Below, one piece after another: positions 22,784-31,525 of a stretch of DNA of 35,876 bases. The translations under genes and the position numbers were made by a program. The notes beneath the pieces are model-generated. The model ran no database searches, had not been told where the DNA came from, and was given only the letters and a program-made list of their open reading frames with translations. The stretch covers positions 1 to 35,876 of the forward strand of contig JAHBSG010000032.1 in the NCBI GenBank assembly GCA_019639235.1, read 5' to 3'. This DNA is from Acidobacteriota bacterium (GTDB lineage Bacteria > Acidobacteriota > Blastocatellia > Pyrinomonadales > Pyrinomonadaceae). The stretch's first letter is position 1. Every line of letters starts with the position of its first letter.

Positions 22784-25564
22784 ATGACCGGGTCATACCT
22801 TGAAAGGCTCGTTCGCTCATTTGAATCGCGAAGCACCCGCACGGCGATGCGGATCGTCGGCGATGACACGCACGTCTATACTTTTGGCGAGTCGCTGAGA
22901 ATGATCCGCTCGGTTGCATACCGCATCGGGCAGGAGAATGTCGGGTTCGGCGACCGCGTCGTCGTAATGGGCGAGAATCATCCCTCGTGGGCCGTCGCCT
23001 ATCTCGCAACGCTATATCGCGGTGCGGTCTGCGTTCCGGTCGATCCGCACGGCGAGGTCGAAACCGTCACGAATTTCCTCGAGAACTCCGAGGCAAAGCT
23101 CGCCTTCATTGATTCTTCGCAAACCGAGCGTTTCAAGCAGATCGAGGAAAAGCTCGGGCGTCATATCCCGGCCGTCGTCTGGCAGACCAACGGAGCACCC
23201 GACATTAGCTCGAATGGTTTTCAGCCTTTTTCTGATTGGGCCGCGACCGAATTTCCCGAAAACTTTGCCGCCGAGGTTCCCAAAGCCGCCGGTGACGACA
23301 TCGCCCTGCTTATCTATACGAGCGGAACGACCGGCACGCCTAAAGGCGTTCCGCTTACCCACGCGAACATCGTCGCCGAGCTTGACGGAATCAATAAGGT
23401 CCTTGAACTATCCGAACGCGAACGGATCCTGAGCTTGCTGCCGCTTTTCCACGCTTACTTGCAGATAGTCAACCTCTGGGTCGCAACCACTTACGGCTGC
23501 GAGGTCGGTTACCTCAAGGAACTCTCGCCCGCCGAACTCGGCAACGCGATGAAGGAGTTCAAGCCGACGATCCTGACGACCGTCCCGCGGCTTTGGTACC
23601 TCTTTCACAAAAAGATCTTTGACGCCGTCGAGGCAAAGCCAAAGGCCGTACAGGTGCTCTTCCGCTCGATGCTTGCGGCTAACGGCACGCTCCGCGACAC
23701 CGTCGGCGTCAATCTTGGCAGGAAATTCTTCGGTAAGGTTCATGAATCGTTCGGCGGCGATCTGAGAATGGCGATCTCGGCTGGCTCGCGGTTCGATGAG
23801 GACGTGGCTCGTGACTTTCACAAGCTCGGTTTCACCATTCTCCAAGGCTACGGCCTGACCGAAACCAGCGGAGCCGCAACCGCGACCTATGTCGATGACA
23901 ATCGCATTGGTTCCGTCGGCAAGCCGATGTTCAATGCGGAAGTTAAGATCGCCGAGCCCGACAAGGACGGCGTTGGCGAGGTGCTGATCCGCGGCGGCAT
24001 GGTCTTCTCGGGTTACTACAGAAATCCGGCCGCGACCGCCGATGCATTTACCGAAGATGGCTGGTTCCGCTCCGGCGACCTCGGAAAGTTTGACCGCGAC
24101 GGACATCTCTTCATCGTCGGCAGGGCAAAGGACGTCATCGTACTGCCCTCCGGAAAGAACGTCCACCCGGAAGACCTCGAGGTGCATTATCTGAAAGCTC
24201 CCGAGGTAGAAGAGCTTGCGATAATCGGCGTTGCCGATGCCGCCGAGGGACGAGCCGGTGCCGAAAAGCTCGTTGCCGTCGTCATTCCGGATTTCGAGTA
24301 CCTCAAGCAGGTAAAGCTTCCGAATTCGAAAGAGGCGGTCCGCTATTCGCTCGACAATCTCGGCCGCGAACTGCCCGAATATCAACGCGTCCGCGAATAT
24401 ATCGTCCGAGCCGAACCGCTGCCGCGAACCGCGACCCGCAAGATAAAGCGCTTTCAGCTCAAAAAGGAGATCGAGTCGGGGCTGATAACCGAAGGATTAC
24501 CCGAGAAAAAGGCCTGGGTCGCGACAGCCGATGACACGGCATTCCTTGCAACGCCCGCCGCGAAGATCGTTGCCGGTGCCATTCGGCAAAACTCGAAGGA
24601 CGCCGAGCCGACGCATCCGGACATGAACCTCGAGATCGATCTCGGGCTCGATTCGCTTGCCCGTGCCGAGGTCATTGCTGCTCTCGAGCAAGCCTTTGAG
24701 ACCGAGTTTACAGCCGAGCAGGCCGCCGCGACACTTACCGTTCGCGACGCGGTCAACCTCGTGAGTTCGACCGATGTCGGAAGAAGCCTTACCGCCGAAA
24801 GCGGCGATGCACTCGTACCGACCGCTGATCTCAATTGGTCAAAGATCGTCCGCACCGCCGACGGCCTGCCGGAAATGGAAGCCGTCACAAAGCGCAGGCC
24901 GCTTTTTGAAGCTTTTTCGTTTTCCGTAATGAAGAGCTTCGGTTTCCTGTTCTGCAAACCATTTATGCGGCTTGAGGTTAGCGGGCAGGAGAACCTGAAG
25001 GCGGTCGCCTTTGCAGAGGATGGTAAAGTGCAGCCCTTTTTGATCTGCCCCAATCACCAGAGCTTCCTTGACCCGTTCGTTCTTTGCACGACGTATCCGT
25101 GGGCCGTGTTCCGTAACTTTTTCCACGTCGGCGCAAAGATGTTCTTTGAAGGGCGGTTCCTCGGGTTTGTTGCAAGAATGCTCCGTGTCGTTCCGATCGA
25201 CCAAGATACCCAACTGATGCGGGCGATGAAGGCCGGTGCGATCGGGGTCAAGCGCGGCAAGATCTTGAACATCTATCCGGAAGGCGAGCGCGCATTTGAC
25301 GGCAATCTGCACGAATTCAAGAAAGGTGCGGCGATCCTTGCCGCCGAGCTCGACCTGCCGATCCTTCCGGTCGCGATCGATGGGCTTTATAAGGTCTGGG
25401 CCCGGAAGAGCTGGCGTATTCGTCCCGGAAAGGTAAAGATCCGCTACGGGAAACCGATCTACCCGAGTGAGATAATCGGGCCGGACGACGGCGCCCGGTA
25501 TGACGCGCTCACCGCCCGCCTTCGGAGCGATATCGAAGCAATGATCGCCGAGCTCCGTAAATAG
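22784..25564 (+). CDS. Acyl-AMP ligase / acyl carrier / PlsC acyltransferase fusion
   Basis: A 926-residue three-part enzyme. The adenylating domain (about 1-560) has YTSGTTGTPKG (178-188), YGLTETSG, and the A8-type region GWFRSGDLG and later RKIKRFQLKKE. An acyl-carrier domain (about 590-665) carries Ser624 in DLGLDSL for 4'-phosphopantetheine. A PlsC acyltransferase (about 700-926) has NHQSFLD (His758, Asp763) and YPEGER (831-836). The likely route is activation of a fatty acid, transfer to the built-in carrier and then to lysophospholipid or glycerol-phosphate, similar in purpose to E. coli Aas but in a different domain order and with its own carrier. Membrane association is expected. It is preceded by a lipid kinase gene 82 bases upstream. 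Confidence 0.93.
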   Translation: MTGSYLERLVRSFESRSTRTAMRIVGDDTHVYTFGESLRMIRSVAYRIGQENVGFGDRVVVMGENHPSWAVAYLATLYRGAVCVPVDPHGEVETVTNFLENSEAKLAFIDSSQTERFKQIEEKLGRHIPAVVWQTNGAPDISSNGFQPFSDWAATEFPENFAAEVPKAAGDDIALLIYTSGTTGTPKGVPLTHANIVAELDGINKVLELSERERILSLLPLFHAYLQIVNLWVATTYGCEVGYLKELSPAELGNAMKEFKPTILTTVPRLWYLFHKKIFDAVEAKPKAVQVLFRSMLAANGTLRDTVGVNLGRKFFGKVHESFGGDLRMAISAGSRFDEDVARDFHKLGFTILQGYGLTETSGAATATYVDDNRIGSVGKPMFNAEVKIAEPDKDGVGEVLIRGGMVFSGYYRNPAATADAFTEDGWFRSGDLGKFDRDGHLFIVGRAKDVIVLPSGKNVHPEDLEVHYLKAPEVEELAIIGVADAAEGRAGAEKLVAVVIPDFEYLKQVKLPNSKEAVRYSLDNLGRELPEYQRVREYIVRAEPLPRTATRKIKRFQLKKEIESGLITEGLPEKKAWVATADDTAFLATPAAKIVAGAIRQNSKDAEPTHPDMNLEIDLGLDSLARAEVIAALEQAFETEFTAEQAAATLTVRDAVNLVSSTDVGRSLTAESGDALVPTADLNWSKIVRTADGLPEMEAVTKRRPLFEAFSFSVMKSFGFLFCKPFMRLEVSGQENLKAVAFAEDGKVQPFLICPNHQSFLDPFVLCTTYPWAVFRNFFHVGAKMFFEGRFLGFVARMLRVVPIDQDTQLMRAMKAGAIGVKRGKILNIYPEGERAFDGNLHEFKKGAAILAAELDLPILPVAIDGLYKVWARKSWRIRPGKVKIRYGKPIYPSEIIGPDDGARYDALTARLRSDIEAMIAELRK

Positions 25565-25624
25565 AGATGTGCCAGTAAATCGGTTTCGTTCGTTCCCTCC
25601 TTGAACCAACTACGGAGGATCAGA

Positions 25625-26365
25625 ATGAACAAAACATTGATAGCGGCCGGCTTGCTGCTGGCCCTGCTTGCGGGAATCGCTATTTCCCTCTTTTTCGGTC
25701 GAGACACCAACCGGAACACATTCGTTACCGTAACCGGCGATGCCGAGACCAAGGTCCGGCCGGACACCGCCGAGATCACTTTCTCGGTCGTGACACAGTC
25801 CTCTCAAGCCCTGACAGCACAGCAAGACAACGCAAAACGAAGTGAAGCGGTAAAGCAAGCAATTGAGGCCGCAACCGCGGGTGTTTCCATCGAGGTCAAG
25901 ACGAGCAATTACTCGCTCGATCCCGAGCGCGATTATTCAGGCCGAATGCCGCGGATCGTCGGCTACGAGGTCAAGAACTCGATAACTGTTCGGGTCGGCT
26001 CGCTCGAGAACATCGGCGGCATCATCGATGCCGCTACAAAAGCCAGAGCGAACAGCGTCGAGGGCATCCGCTTTGTTGTTGGCGAAGCGAGTCCTTCGCA
26101 GGGTGATGCTCTCGCACTCGCAACTAAAAAGGCAATGGCGAAGGCCGAATCGATCGCAACCGCCGTGAATGGCCGCGTTGTCCGCATCGTCGAAACACGG
26201 GAACACGGTATCGCCCTACCGGAACCTCGGCGGGATTGGGAGTACAGAGCATCGGCAAATACAATGGCTGACATTGCCCGGAATGCAGTTACGCCGATCC
26301 AGCCCGGCGACGTGCCGGTCCGATCGGACGTCGTGCTTGTGGTCGAGATCGCGACGAACCGGTGA
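25625..26365 (+). CDS. SIMPL-domain (DUF541) protein
   Basis: A 246-residue protein with an N-terminal hydrophobic anchor or signal (residues 4-24) and a SIMPL/DUF541 domain (about 33-240). The domain opens with VTVTGDAETKVRPDTAEITFSV and contains GYEVKNSITVRV. Family members sit in the periplasm or at the outer membrane; BP26 and YggE belong to it, with reported roles in channel-like oligomers or stress protection. The ATG at 25625 is favoured by GGAGG six bases upstream; a TTG at 25601 is in frame but has no such site. No operon partner is certain: it lies 60 bases after the acyltransferase fusion and 68 before the next gene. Confidence 0.88.
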   Translation: MNKTLIAAGLLLALLAGIAISLFFGRDTNRNTFVTVTGDAETKVRPDTAEITFSVVTQSSQALTAQQDNAKRSEAVKQAIEAATAGVSIEVKTSNYSLDPERDYSGRMPRIVGYEVKNSITVRVGSLENIGGIIDAATKARANSVEGIRFVVGEASPSQGDALALATKKAMAKAESIATAVNGRVVRIVETREHGIALPEPRRDWEYRASANTMADIARNAVTPIQPGDVPVRSDVVLVVEIATNR

Positions 26366-26433
26366 CTTGTCAATATCCGGGGAATCGGCGAGAATTCCGG
26401 TACCTGACTTTCTGACGAAATCGACGGAGGCCG

Positions 26434-28350
26434 ATGATGCAACGAATCGCAATTCTCGCCGCAATTCTTCTTTTCGGATTTACATCCTTTTCGCAAGCAC
26501 CGCAGCCGCAAACGGAACTAGCCGCCTACATCAAGGCAAATTACACCAAACGCGAAGTGATGGTGCCGGTTCGCGATGGCGTGAAGCTCTTTACGTCGAT
26601 CTACGAACCGAAGGATCGCTCGCAGAAGTACCCGATACTTCTGAACCGCACCCCATATTCGGTGCGGCCCTACGGCCCTGATGAGTTCCGGGCAACACTT
26701 GGCCCAAACCCGCTTTTCGCCCGCGAAGGGTACATTTTCGTTTATCAGGACGTCCGCGGCCGCTGGATGAGCGAGGGCGAATTTGAGAATGCTCGGCCCG
26801 ATATTGCAAATACAAAACCGACCGAGATCGACGAATCGACCGACACCTACGACACGATCGAATGGCTGATCAAGAACGTTGAGGGCAACAACGGCCGGGT
26901 CGGAACCTACGGAATTTCTTATCCCGGTTTCTACGTTTCGGCGGGAATGATCGATTCGCATCCGGCACTCAAAGCGTGCTCACCGCAGGCACCGGTTTCA
27001 GCCTGGTTCAATGGCGACGACATGCACCACAACGGCGCTTTGTTCCTCGCCCAAAACTTCGCTTTTTTCAGCAATTTCGGCCAGCCGCGGCCGCGGCCCG
27101 TTTCAAACAATTCCTACCTGACGCAGTGGAAGGGCCCGCAGGTCGTTGATGCCTATAACTATTTTCTGCAGGTGGGCGGGCTGAAGGAAGTTGCTGATGA
27201 GTACGAAAAGAATCTCGGATTTCGCATCAAGTTTTGGGACGAGATGATGGCCCGGCCAAACTACGACAGCTGGTGGAAGGAACGGAACATTCTTTACAAG
27301 CTTAAGAATGTTAAATGTGCTGTGATGACGGTCGGCGGCTGGTATGACAACGAGAATCTTTACGGTGCTCTTAAGGTTTATGAGAATGTCGAGCGGATGA
27401 ATCCCGGCATCTTCAACGTTCTTGTCGTTGGCCCGTGGGACCACGGCGGTTGGTCGCGTGCCGACGGCGATTGGCTTGGGACTGCCTACTTTACCGAAAA
27501 GACCGGCGAACATTATCGCAAGAATATCGAGGTGCCCTTTTTTGATCACTTTCTGAAGGGCAAGGGCAGCATCGACCAGATCAAGGAAGTGAATGCATTC
27601 GACACGGGCTCCGACACATGGCGAAGCTTCACCGCCTATGAACCTGAAAATGGAACGGACACGGCTCTTTACCTCACCCCGGACGGCGGGCTTTCGTTCG
27701 AGCAGCCAAAAAGTCCGGGTCACGATGAATACGTCTCCGACCCGATGCGTCCGATTCCATACACGCAAAAGATAACCCGAAACTATCCGCGCGATTACAT
27801 GACGGAGGATCAGCGGTTTGCTTCAACCCGGCCTGACGTTCTTGTCTATCAGACCGAGCCGCTCGACCGTGACATCACGGTCGTCGGAAACATCAAGCCT
27901 TCGCTGTTCATCGCTTCGAGCGGAACCGATTCGGATTTCATCGTAAAGCTGATCGACGTTCATCCGGACGACTATCGCTTCCCGGCCGACAAACGGCCGC
28001 CGGAGAACTCGGCATGGTCGGTCTTTCAACCCAGCGGCTACCAAATGCTGCTTCGCGGCGAGCCAATGCCAGCCCGTTTCCGCAACAGCTTTGAGAAGCC
28101 CGAACCGCTCGTTCCGAACCAACCGACGCGGCTTTCGTTCGTGATGCCGGGCGTTACGCACACATTCAAAAAAGGCCATCGGATAATGGTTCATATCCAA
28201 AGCACGTGGTTCCCGCTCGTCGCCCGCAACCCGCAGCAATACATGGCCAACTATAAGCAGGGTACTCAGGCGGATTTTCGAAAGGTCAGCAATCGTGTCT
28301 ATTTCGGCGGGAGCAGAAGCTCGGCGATCATTCTTCCGGTGATGAAATAG
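26434..28350 (+). CDS. Secreted CocE/NonD-family hydrolase (peptidase S15-like)
   Basis: A 638-residue exported alpha/beta hydrolase. The signal peptide ends near residue 21. The catalytic domain (about 40-370) has the nucleophile Ser162 in GTYGISYPG, Asp305 in GGWYDNE and His337 in GPWDHGG. A C-terminal jelly-roll domain (about 385-638) is typical of cocaine esterase, glutaryl-7-ACA acylase and X-Pro dipeptidyl-peptidase relatives. Substrate class (ester or peptide) cannot be told. GGAGG lies three bases before the first ATG and six before a second ATG at 26437, so the second may be the true start. Together with the subtilase and the amidohydrolase it makes a set of exported hydrolases in this window. 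Confidence 0.92.
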   Translation: MMQRIAILAAILLFGFTSFSQAPQPQTELAAYIKANYTKREVMVPVRDGVKLFTSIYEPKDRSQKYPILLNRTPYSVRPYGPDEFRATLGPNPLFAREGYIFVYQDVRGRWMSEGEFENARPDIANTKPTEIDESTDTYDTIEWLIKNVEGNNGRVGTYGISYPGFYVSAGMIDSHPALKACSPQAPVSAWFNGDDMHHNGALFLAQNFAFFSNFGQPRPRPVSNNSYLTQWKGPQVVDAYNYFLQVGGLKEVADEYEKNLGFRIKFWDEMMARPNYDSWWKERNILYKLKNVKCAVMTVGGWYDNENLYGALKVYENVERMNPGIFNVLVVGPWDHGGWSRADGDWLGTAYFTEKTGEHYRKNIEVPFFDHFLKGKGSIDQIKEVNAFDTGSDTWRSFTAYEPENGTDTALYLTPDGGLSFEQPKSPGHDEYVSDPMRPIPYTQKITRNYPRDYMTEDQRFASTRPDVLVYQTEPLDRDITVVGNIKPSLFIASSGTDSDFIVKLIDVHPDDYRFPADKRPPENSAWSVFQPSGYQMLLRGEPMPARFRNSFEKPEPLVPNQPTRLSFVMPGVTHTFKKGHRIMVHIQSTWFPLVARNPQQYMANYKQGTQADFRKVSNRVYFGGSRSSAIILPVMK

Positions 28351-28398
28351 GAACCGGCCGTTTGCGAAGCGGTATTAGAGATAAATAGAATTAAAGAT

Positions 28399-28767
28399 AT
28401 GCCAGCTACAGCGATTCTTTTCGGTAGGCTTCTGATCCTTCTCGGGATCATCGGTTACGCGTATGGCCTTTATTCGGGAGCGGCGAGCTTTACGGCGCTG
28501 ATCCCGGCGATCTTCGGTTTGATACTGATGGTGCTCGGGCACATTGCAAGCTCAAAGGAGAGCCTGCGCAAGCACATAATGCATGCGGCGGTCGTCGTTG
28601 GCCTCCTCGGCTTTCTGCTTCCGGCGGGCCGCATTCTCTCGACGCTCGGCAACTTCAAGTTCTCATTCGCCGCGGCGATGCTGATCCTGATGGCCGTGCT
28701 CTGCGGAGCATTCGTCGCCCTCTGCGTGAAATCGTTTATTGATGCCCGCCGTTCAGGGGCAGTTTGA
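28399..28767 (+). CDS. Small four-helix membrane protein of unknown function
   Basis: A 122-residue protein with four hydrophobic helices (about 5-25, 29-50, 61-78, 88-112) and a short basic C-terminal tail (DARRSG), so both ends are probably cytoplasmic. No family recognised. The ribosome site is weak (AAAGAT). It follows the CocE-like hydrolase by 48 bases in the same direction. Its last 32 bases overlap the 3' end of the convergent histidine kinase gene, so the two transcripts can form a duplex there. Confidence 0.7.
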   Translation: MPATAILFGRLLILLGIIGYAYGLYSGAASFTALIPAIFGLILMVLGHIASSKESLRKHIMHAAVVVGLLGFLLPAGRILSTLGNFKFSFAAAMLILMAVLCGAFVALCVKSFIDARRSGAV

Positions 28768-30112
28768 TCTCGACCTCAAGGCCGCCGTTCACGTTCCTTG
28801 CCGCGACGCTGCCGTCGTGGGCGTGAACGGCCTGTTCCGTTATAGCAAGCCCAAGTCCCGTTCCGCCGCTGCCGCGGTCGCGCGCCTCGCCGACCCGATA
28901 GAACGGACGAAAAAGATTCTTAAGTTGTTCTTCCGGCACGCCGCCGCCTTGGTCTCGAACGACGATACGGGCATTGCCGTTCGTTGCTTCAAGAGCGACC
29001 TCGACCGTAGTCTCGGGCTTGGTATATTTCAATGCGTTGCGAAGAACGTTCTCGACCGCACTTTGCAAAAGGCTCTCGCTCCCCTTCAGGCTGCACTCAT
29101 CAAGCTTCACGACCTTGACCGATCGTCCCTTGGCCGCCGCCTCAAATTCCGCATCGGCGGAAACTTGCTCGACCAGCTTCCTTAGGTTCACATTCGCCCG
29201 CTCAAAGTCGTCCGTGCCCGATTCGAGTCGTGAAAGCGTCAGGAGACGGCCGATCATCTCATTGAGCCGGTTCGACTCCGTTTCGATGCGATCAAGGCTC
29301 GGCCGCGTGGCGTCGTTCGCCTTGGTCTTTGCGATCTCAAGTGCGACATTCAGCCGGGCGAGCGGCGAACGCAGCTCATGTGAGATATCGCGCGAGAGTG
29401 TCTTCTGCGATGTGATCAGCGACTCGATCTGCTCGGCCATTACGTCAAAGTCGCGGGCAAGCCCGGAAAGCTCATCGCCACGCCGGCCGACCCGGTCGGC
29501 GACGCGAGTGTCGAGTTCGCCCTCGGCAAGACGCTGGGCGGCCTCGCGAAGTTTACGAATCGGGGATGTAAGATAGAGTGCGAGGATGTAACAAACGATC
29601 AACGCCGTAATGAACAGCCCGATCCACCGGGCGTATCTCAAACGCGTTTCACCGAAAACCTGTACGGGTTGCGGCCGCGTCCAGCGGATTATCAAGGAGT
29701 ATTCTGCTCCGGAAGCGGTTTGAAACTTACGTGCGGCAAGGGCTGAGTCTGGCGAGTTCAATTCGAGTTCGACATCCCCGCTCTGAAAGGTCTGCCCGAC
29801 AAGCTGCTGATAGCCCGAGAGGTCCGCAACATCAGCAAACAAAATGCTTCCGTCTTTTCCAACGATGTCGATCTCGGTGATCGTCGTGCCGACACGAAGC
29901 CGATCAATGAAGGTCCGTAAGCCCTCCATTCCCTGCTGTTCATAGATCTGTCCGGCGGTATCAGCATAAATGCCCGTTTGGTTGCGGATAGAGACCTGCC
30001 AACGGCTGACGACCGGCTCCGTTTGAATGGTCCAGTTCAAAAAAATGATGACGCCGATCATCAATGCGATCGCCGCAAGGAACCAAAGAAAGATCTTAAA
30101 GAATAGGTTCAT
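28736..30112 (-). CDS. HAMP-domain sensor histidine kinase (CpxA-like)
   Basis: A 458-residue inner-membrane kinase. First membrane helix about 7-27, periplasmic sensor about 28-158, second helix about 161-183, HAMP about 184-236, HisKA with the phospho-accepting His245 in SHELRSPLARLN, then an HATPase with N-box residues Asn355 and Asn359, Asp387 in RDQGGG, and GTGLGLAI. The motif SHELRSPL and the compact sensor resemble CpxA-type envelope-stress kinases. Its ATG overlaps the response regulator stop by four bases (30109-30112), so the pair is co-transcribed and coupled. The signal is unknown. It is convergent with and overlaps the small membrane-protein gene by 32 bases. Confidence 0.93.
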   Translation of the reverse strand: MNLFFKIFLWFLAAIALMIGVIIFLNWTIQTEPVVSRWQVSIRNQTGIYADTAGQIYEQQGMEGLRTFIDRLRVGTTITEIDIVGKDGSILFADVADLSGYQQLVGQTFQSGDVELELNSPDSALAARKFQTASGAEYSLIIRWTRPQPVQVFGETRLRYARWIGLFITALIVCYILALYLTSPIRKLREAAQRLAEGELDTRVADRVGRRGDELSGLARDFDVMAEQIESLITSQKTLSRDISHELRSPLARLNVALEIAKTKANDATRPSLDRIETESNRLNEMIGRLLTLSRLESGTDDFERANVNLRKLVEQVSADAEFEAAAKGRSVKVVKLDECSLKGSESLLQSAVENVLRNALKYTKPETTVEVALEATNGNARIVVRDQGGGVPEEQLKNLFRPFYRVGEARDRGSGGTGLGLAITEQAVHAHDGSVAARNVNGGLEVEIKLPLNGGHQ

Positions 30113-30795
30113 ACGACCGTGTAAATATATCCGACGCTCCGGACCGTCTTTATACGGTCGCTGCCGTCTGCCCGCTGGCCGAGCTTCTTACGCAGATTGC
30201 TGATGTGCATATCAAGGCTTCGGTCGTAGGGCGAAAGCTCACGCTCGAGTACTTTTTCACTGAGGTCCTCGCGCTTAACAACATTACCGGCTTCCCGTAT
30301 CAATGCCGCCAAAAGGTCGAACTCGACCGACGTCAGCGGCAGCTCCTCGCCGCTAAGCCGGGCCGAACGCGAGGCCGGCGAAAGCTCAAGATCGCCGACG
30401 CTTATATTCTCCGGAAGCCCTGCGGTGGATTCTCCCGAGGTGCGGCGAAGCACTGCTTTTAGACGCGCGAGAAGCTCCCGCGGATTAAATGGTTTTGGAA
30501 GATAATCATCTGCTCCGATCTCGAGCCCGACGATGCGCTCGGTCTCCTCGCCGCGAGCCGTCAGCATCAGCACCGGAAGCTGCGATTCCTTCCGCAGATT
30601 GCGAAGCACATCAAAGCCGCCCATCTTCGGCAGCATCACGTCGAGCACGACCATTTCATGCTCATGCGAAAGTGCCCGCTTCAGGCCACTTTCGCCGTCG
30701 TGTGCGCATTCGGTCTCAAAGCCCTCGGCACCGAGGTACTCGCTGACCAGCTCGCAAAGCTCGTCGTCATCATCAACGATCAGGATCTTGCTCAT
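30109..30795 (-). CDS. OmpR-family response regulator (CpxR-like)
   Basis: A 228-residue DNA-binding regulator. The receiver domain (1-120) has acidic-pocket Asp9/Asp10, phospho-acceptor Asp52 in VVLDVMLP, Thr79 in MLTARG and Lys101 in LPKPFNP. The winged-helix output domain (about 130-228) ends with the HISNLRKKLG and TVRSVGYIY wording of the OmpR/PhoB family. It is the first gene of the pair with the kinase. Upstream, on the shared intergenic region with the divergent Spy-like gene, lies a GTAAA-N5-GTAAA site, the E. coli CpxR box, so autoregulation and control of the Spy-like gene are likely. Confidence 0.94.
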   Translation of the reverse strand: MSKILIVDDDDELCELVSEYLGAEGFETECAHDGESGLKRALSHEHEMVVLDVMLPKMGGFDVLRNLRKESQLPVLMLTARGEETERIVGLEIGADDYLPKPFNPRELLARLKAVLRRTSGESTAGLPENISVGDLELSPASRSARLSGEELPLTSVEFDLLAALIREAGNVVKREDLSEKVLERELSPYDRSLDMHISNLRKKLGQRADGSDRIKTVRSVGYIYTVV

Positions 30796-30840
30796 TGCTA
30801 CCTGCGATTCTACGCCAATTTAACCCCTTACGCATCAAGG

Positions 30841-30855
30841 TTTACAAATCTTTAC
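30841..30855 (-). promoter_or_regulatory. CpxR-box-like site
   Basis: TTTAC-AAATC-TTTAC on the plus strand is GTAAA-N5-GTAAA on the minus strand, an exact match to the enterobacterial CpxR consensus. It lies 45 bases upstream of the response regulator ATG and about 100 bases before the Spy-like ATG. Further TTAC words occur at nearby positions (around 30828 and 30872). Whether this protein reads the same site is inferred from its CpxR-like output domain. Confidence 0.6.
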
Positions 30856-30956
30856 CAAACCGCGTTGCAACCTTACATTCGGGACGAGGCCGAATTTCGT
30901 CAAAGGTTCAGTGCGGCAAATTAGGGCCGTAAGTTTTGGACAAAAAGGAAGTAGAA

Positions 30957-31469
30957 ATGAAAAAGGTAAATTTAGCAATTCTAGGGATCGCCGTTCTCGG
31001 AATCGGAGCGATCTTCGCGTTCGCGCAGATGGGCGACGGTTCGGGCAAGCACGCCGATGGCAAAAAGCGTTGGGGCAAGGGCGGAATGCACAAGATGCAC
31101 GGCGGCGGACGCGGCATGGGTATGCACCTCCGCGGCCTTGACCTGACCGATGCTCAAAAAGAGCAGGTGAAAGCGATCCGCGAGGCGTCAAAGCCGGCAA
31201 TGGAACCGCTCCGTCAGGCAATGAAGGAAAACCGGATGAAGTTCCGCGAGGCAAAACAGAACGGTGCCGATGAGGCGACGCTGACCTCGCTCAAAAATGA
31301 AATGGCTCCGATCCGCGAACAAATGAAGGCCCAGCACGAGGCCGTCAAGTCGCAGATCATGGCGATCTTGACCGACGAGCAGAAAGCGAAACTCGCCGAA
31401 CGCGAAGCAAAGCGTGCCGAGCGTCGTGCCGCCCGCAAGGCCGCCCGCGAAGCTAAACCGCAGGAATAG
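30957..31469 (+). CDS. Spy/CpxP-family periplasmic protein
   Basis: A 170-residue secreted helical protein. The signal peptide covers about 1-23. A Met/His/Gly-rich stretch (44-57, with MHKMH and MGMH) could bind metal. LTxxQ motifs occur at 63-67 (LTDAQ) and 138-142 (LTDEQ), the hallmark of Spy/CpxP envelope chaperones and stress sensors. The C-terminal tail is highly basic (KRAERRAARKAAREAK). The ATG at 30957 follows AAGGAAG; an in-frame TTG at 30936 is less likely. It is divergent from the CpxRA-like pair with a CpxR-box match between, the classic cpxP-cpxRA arrangement, so feedback on the kinase is plausible. Confidence 0.9.
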   Translation: MKKVNLAILGIAVLGIGAIFAFAQMGDGSGKHADGKKRWGKGGMHKMHGGGRGMGMHLRGLDLTDAQKEQVKAIREASKPAMEPLRQAMKENRMKFREAKQNGADEATLTSLKNEMAPIREQMKAQHEAVKSQIMAILTDEQKAKLAEREAKRAERRAARKAAREAKPQE

Positions 31470-31494
31470 TCCTCCTTCAGCCGAAGGATATTTG

Positions 31495-31525
31495 CCTCGG
31501 AGCCCTCGGGTTCCGGGGCGTTTTT
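31495..31525 (+). terminator. Intrinsic terminator of the Spy-like gene
   Basis: CCTCGGAGCC, loop CTCG, GGTTCCGGGG (two wobble pairs), then CG and five T residues. It runs up to the stop codon of the convergent nagA. A second small hairpin, TCCTTC-AGCC-GAAGGA, lies just upstream at 31473-31488. Confidence 0.85.
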
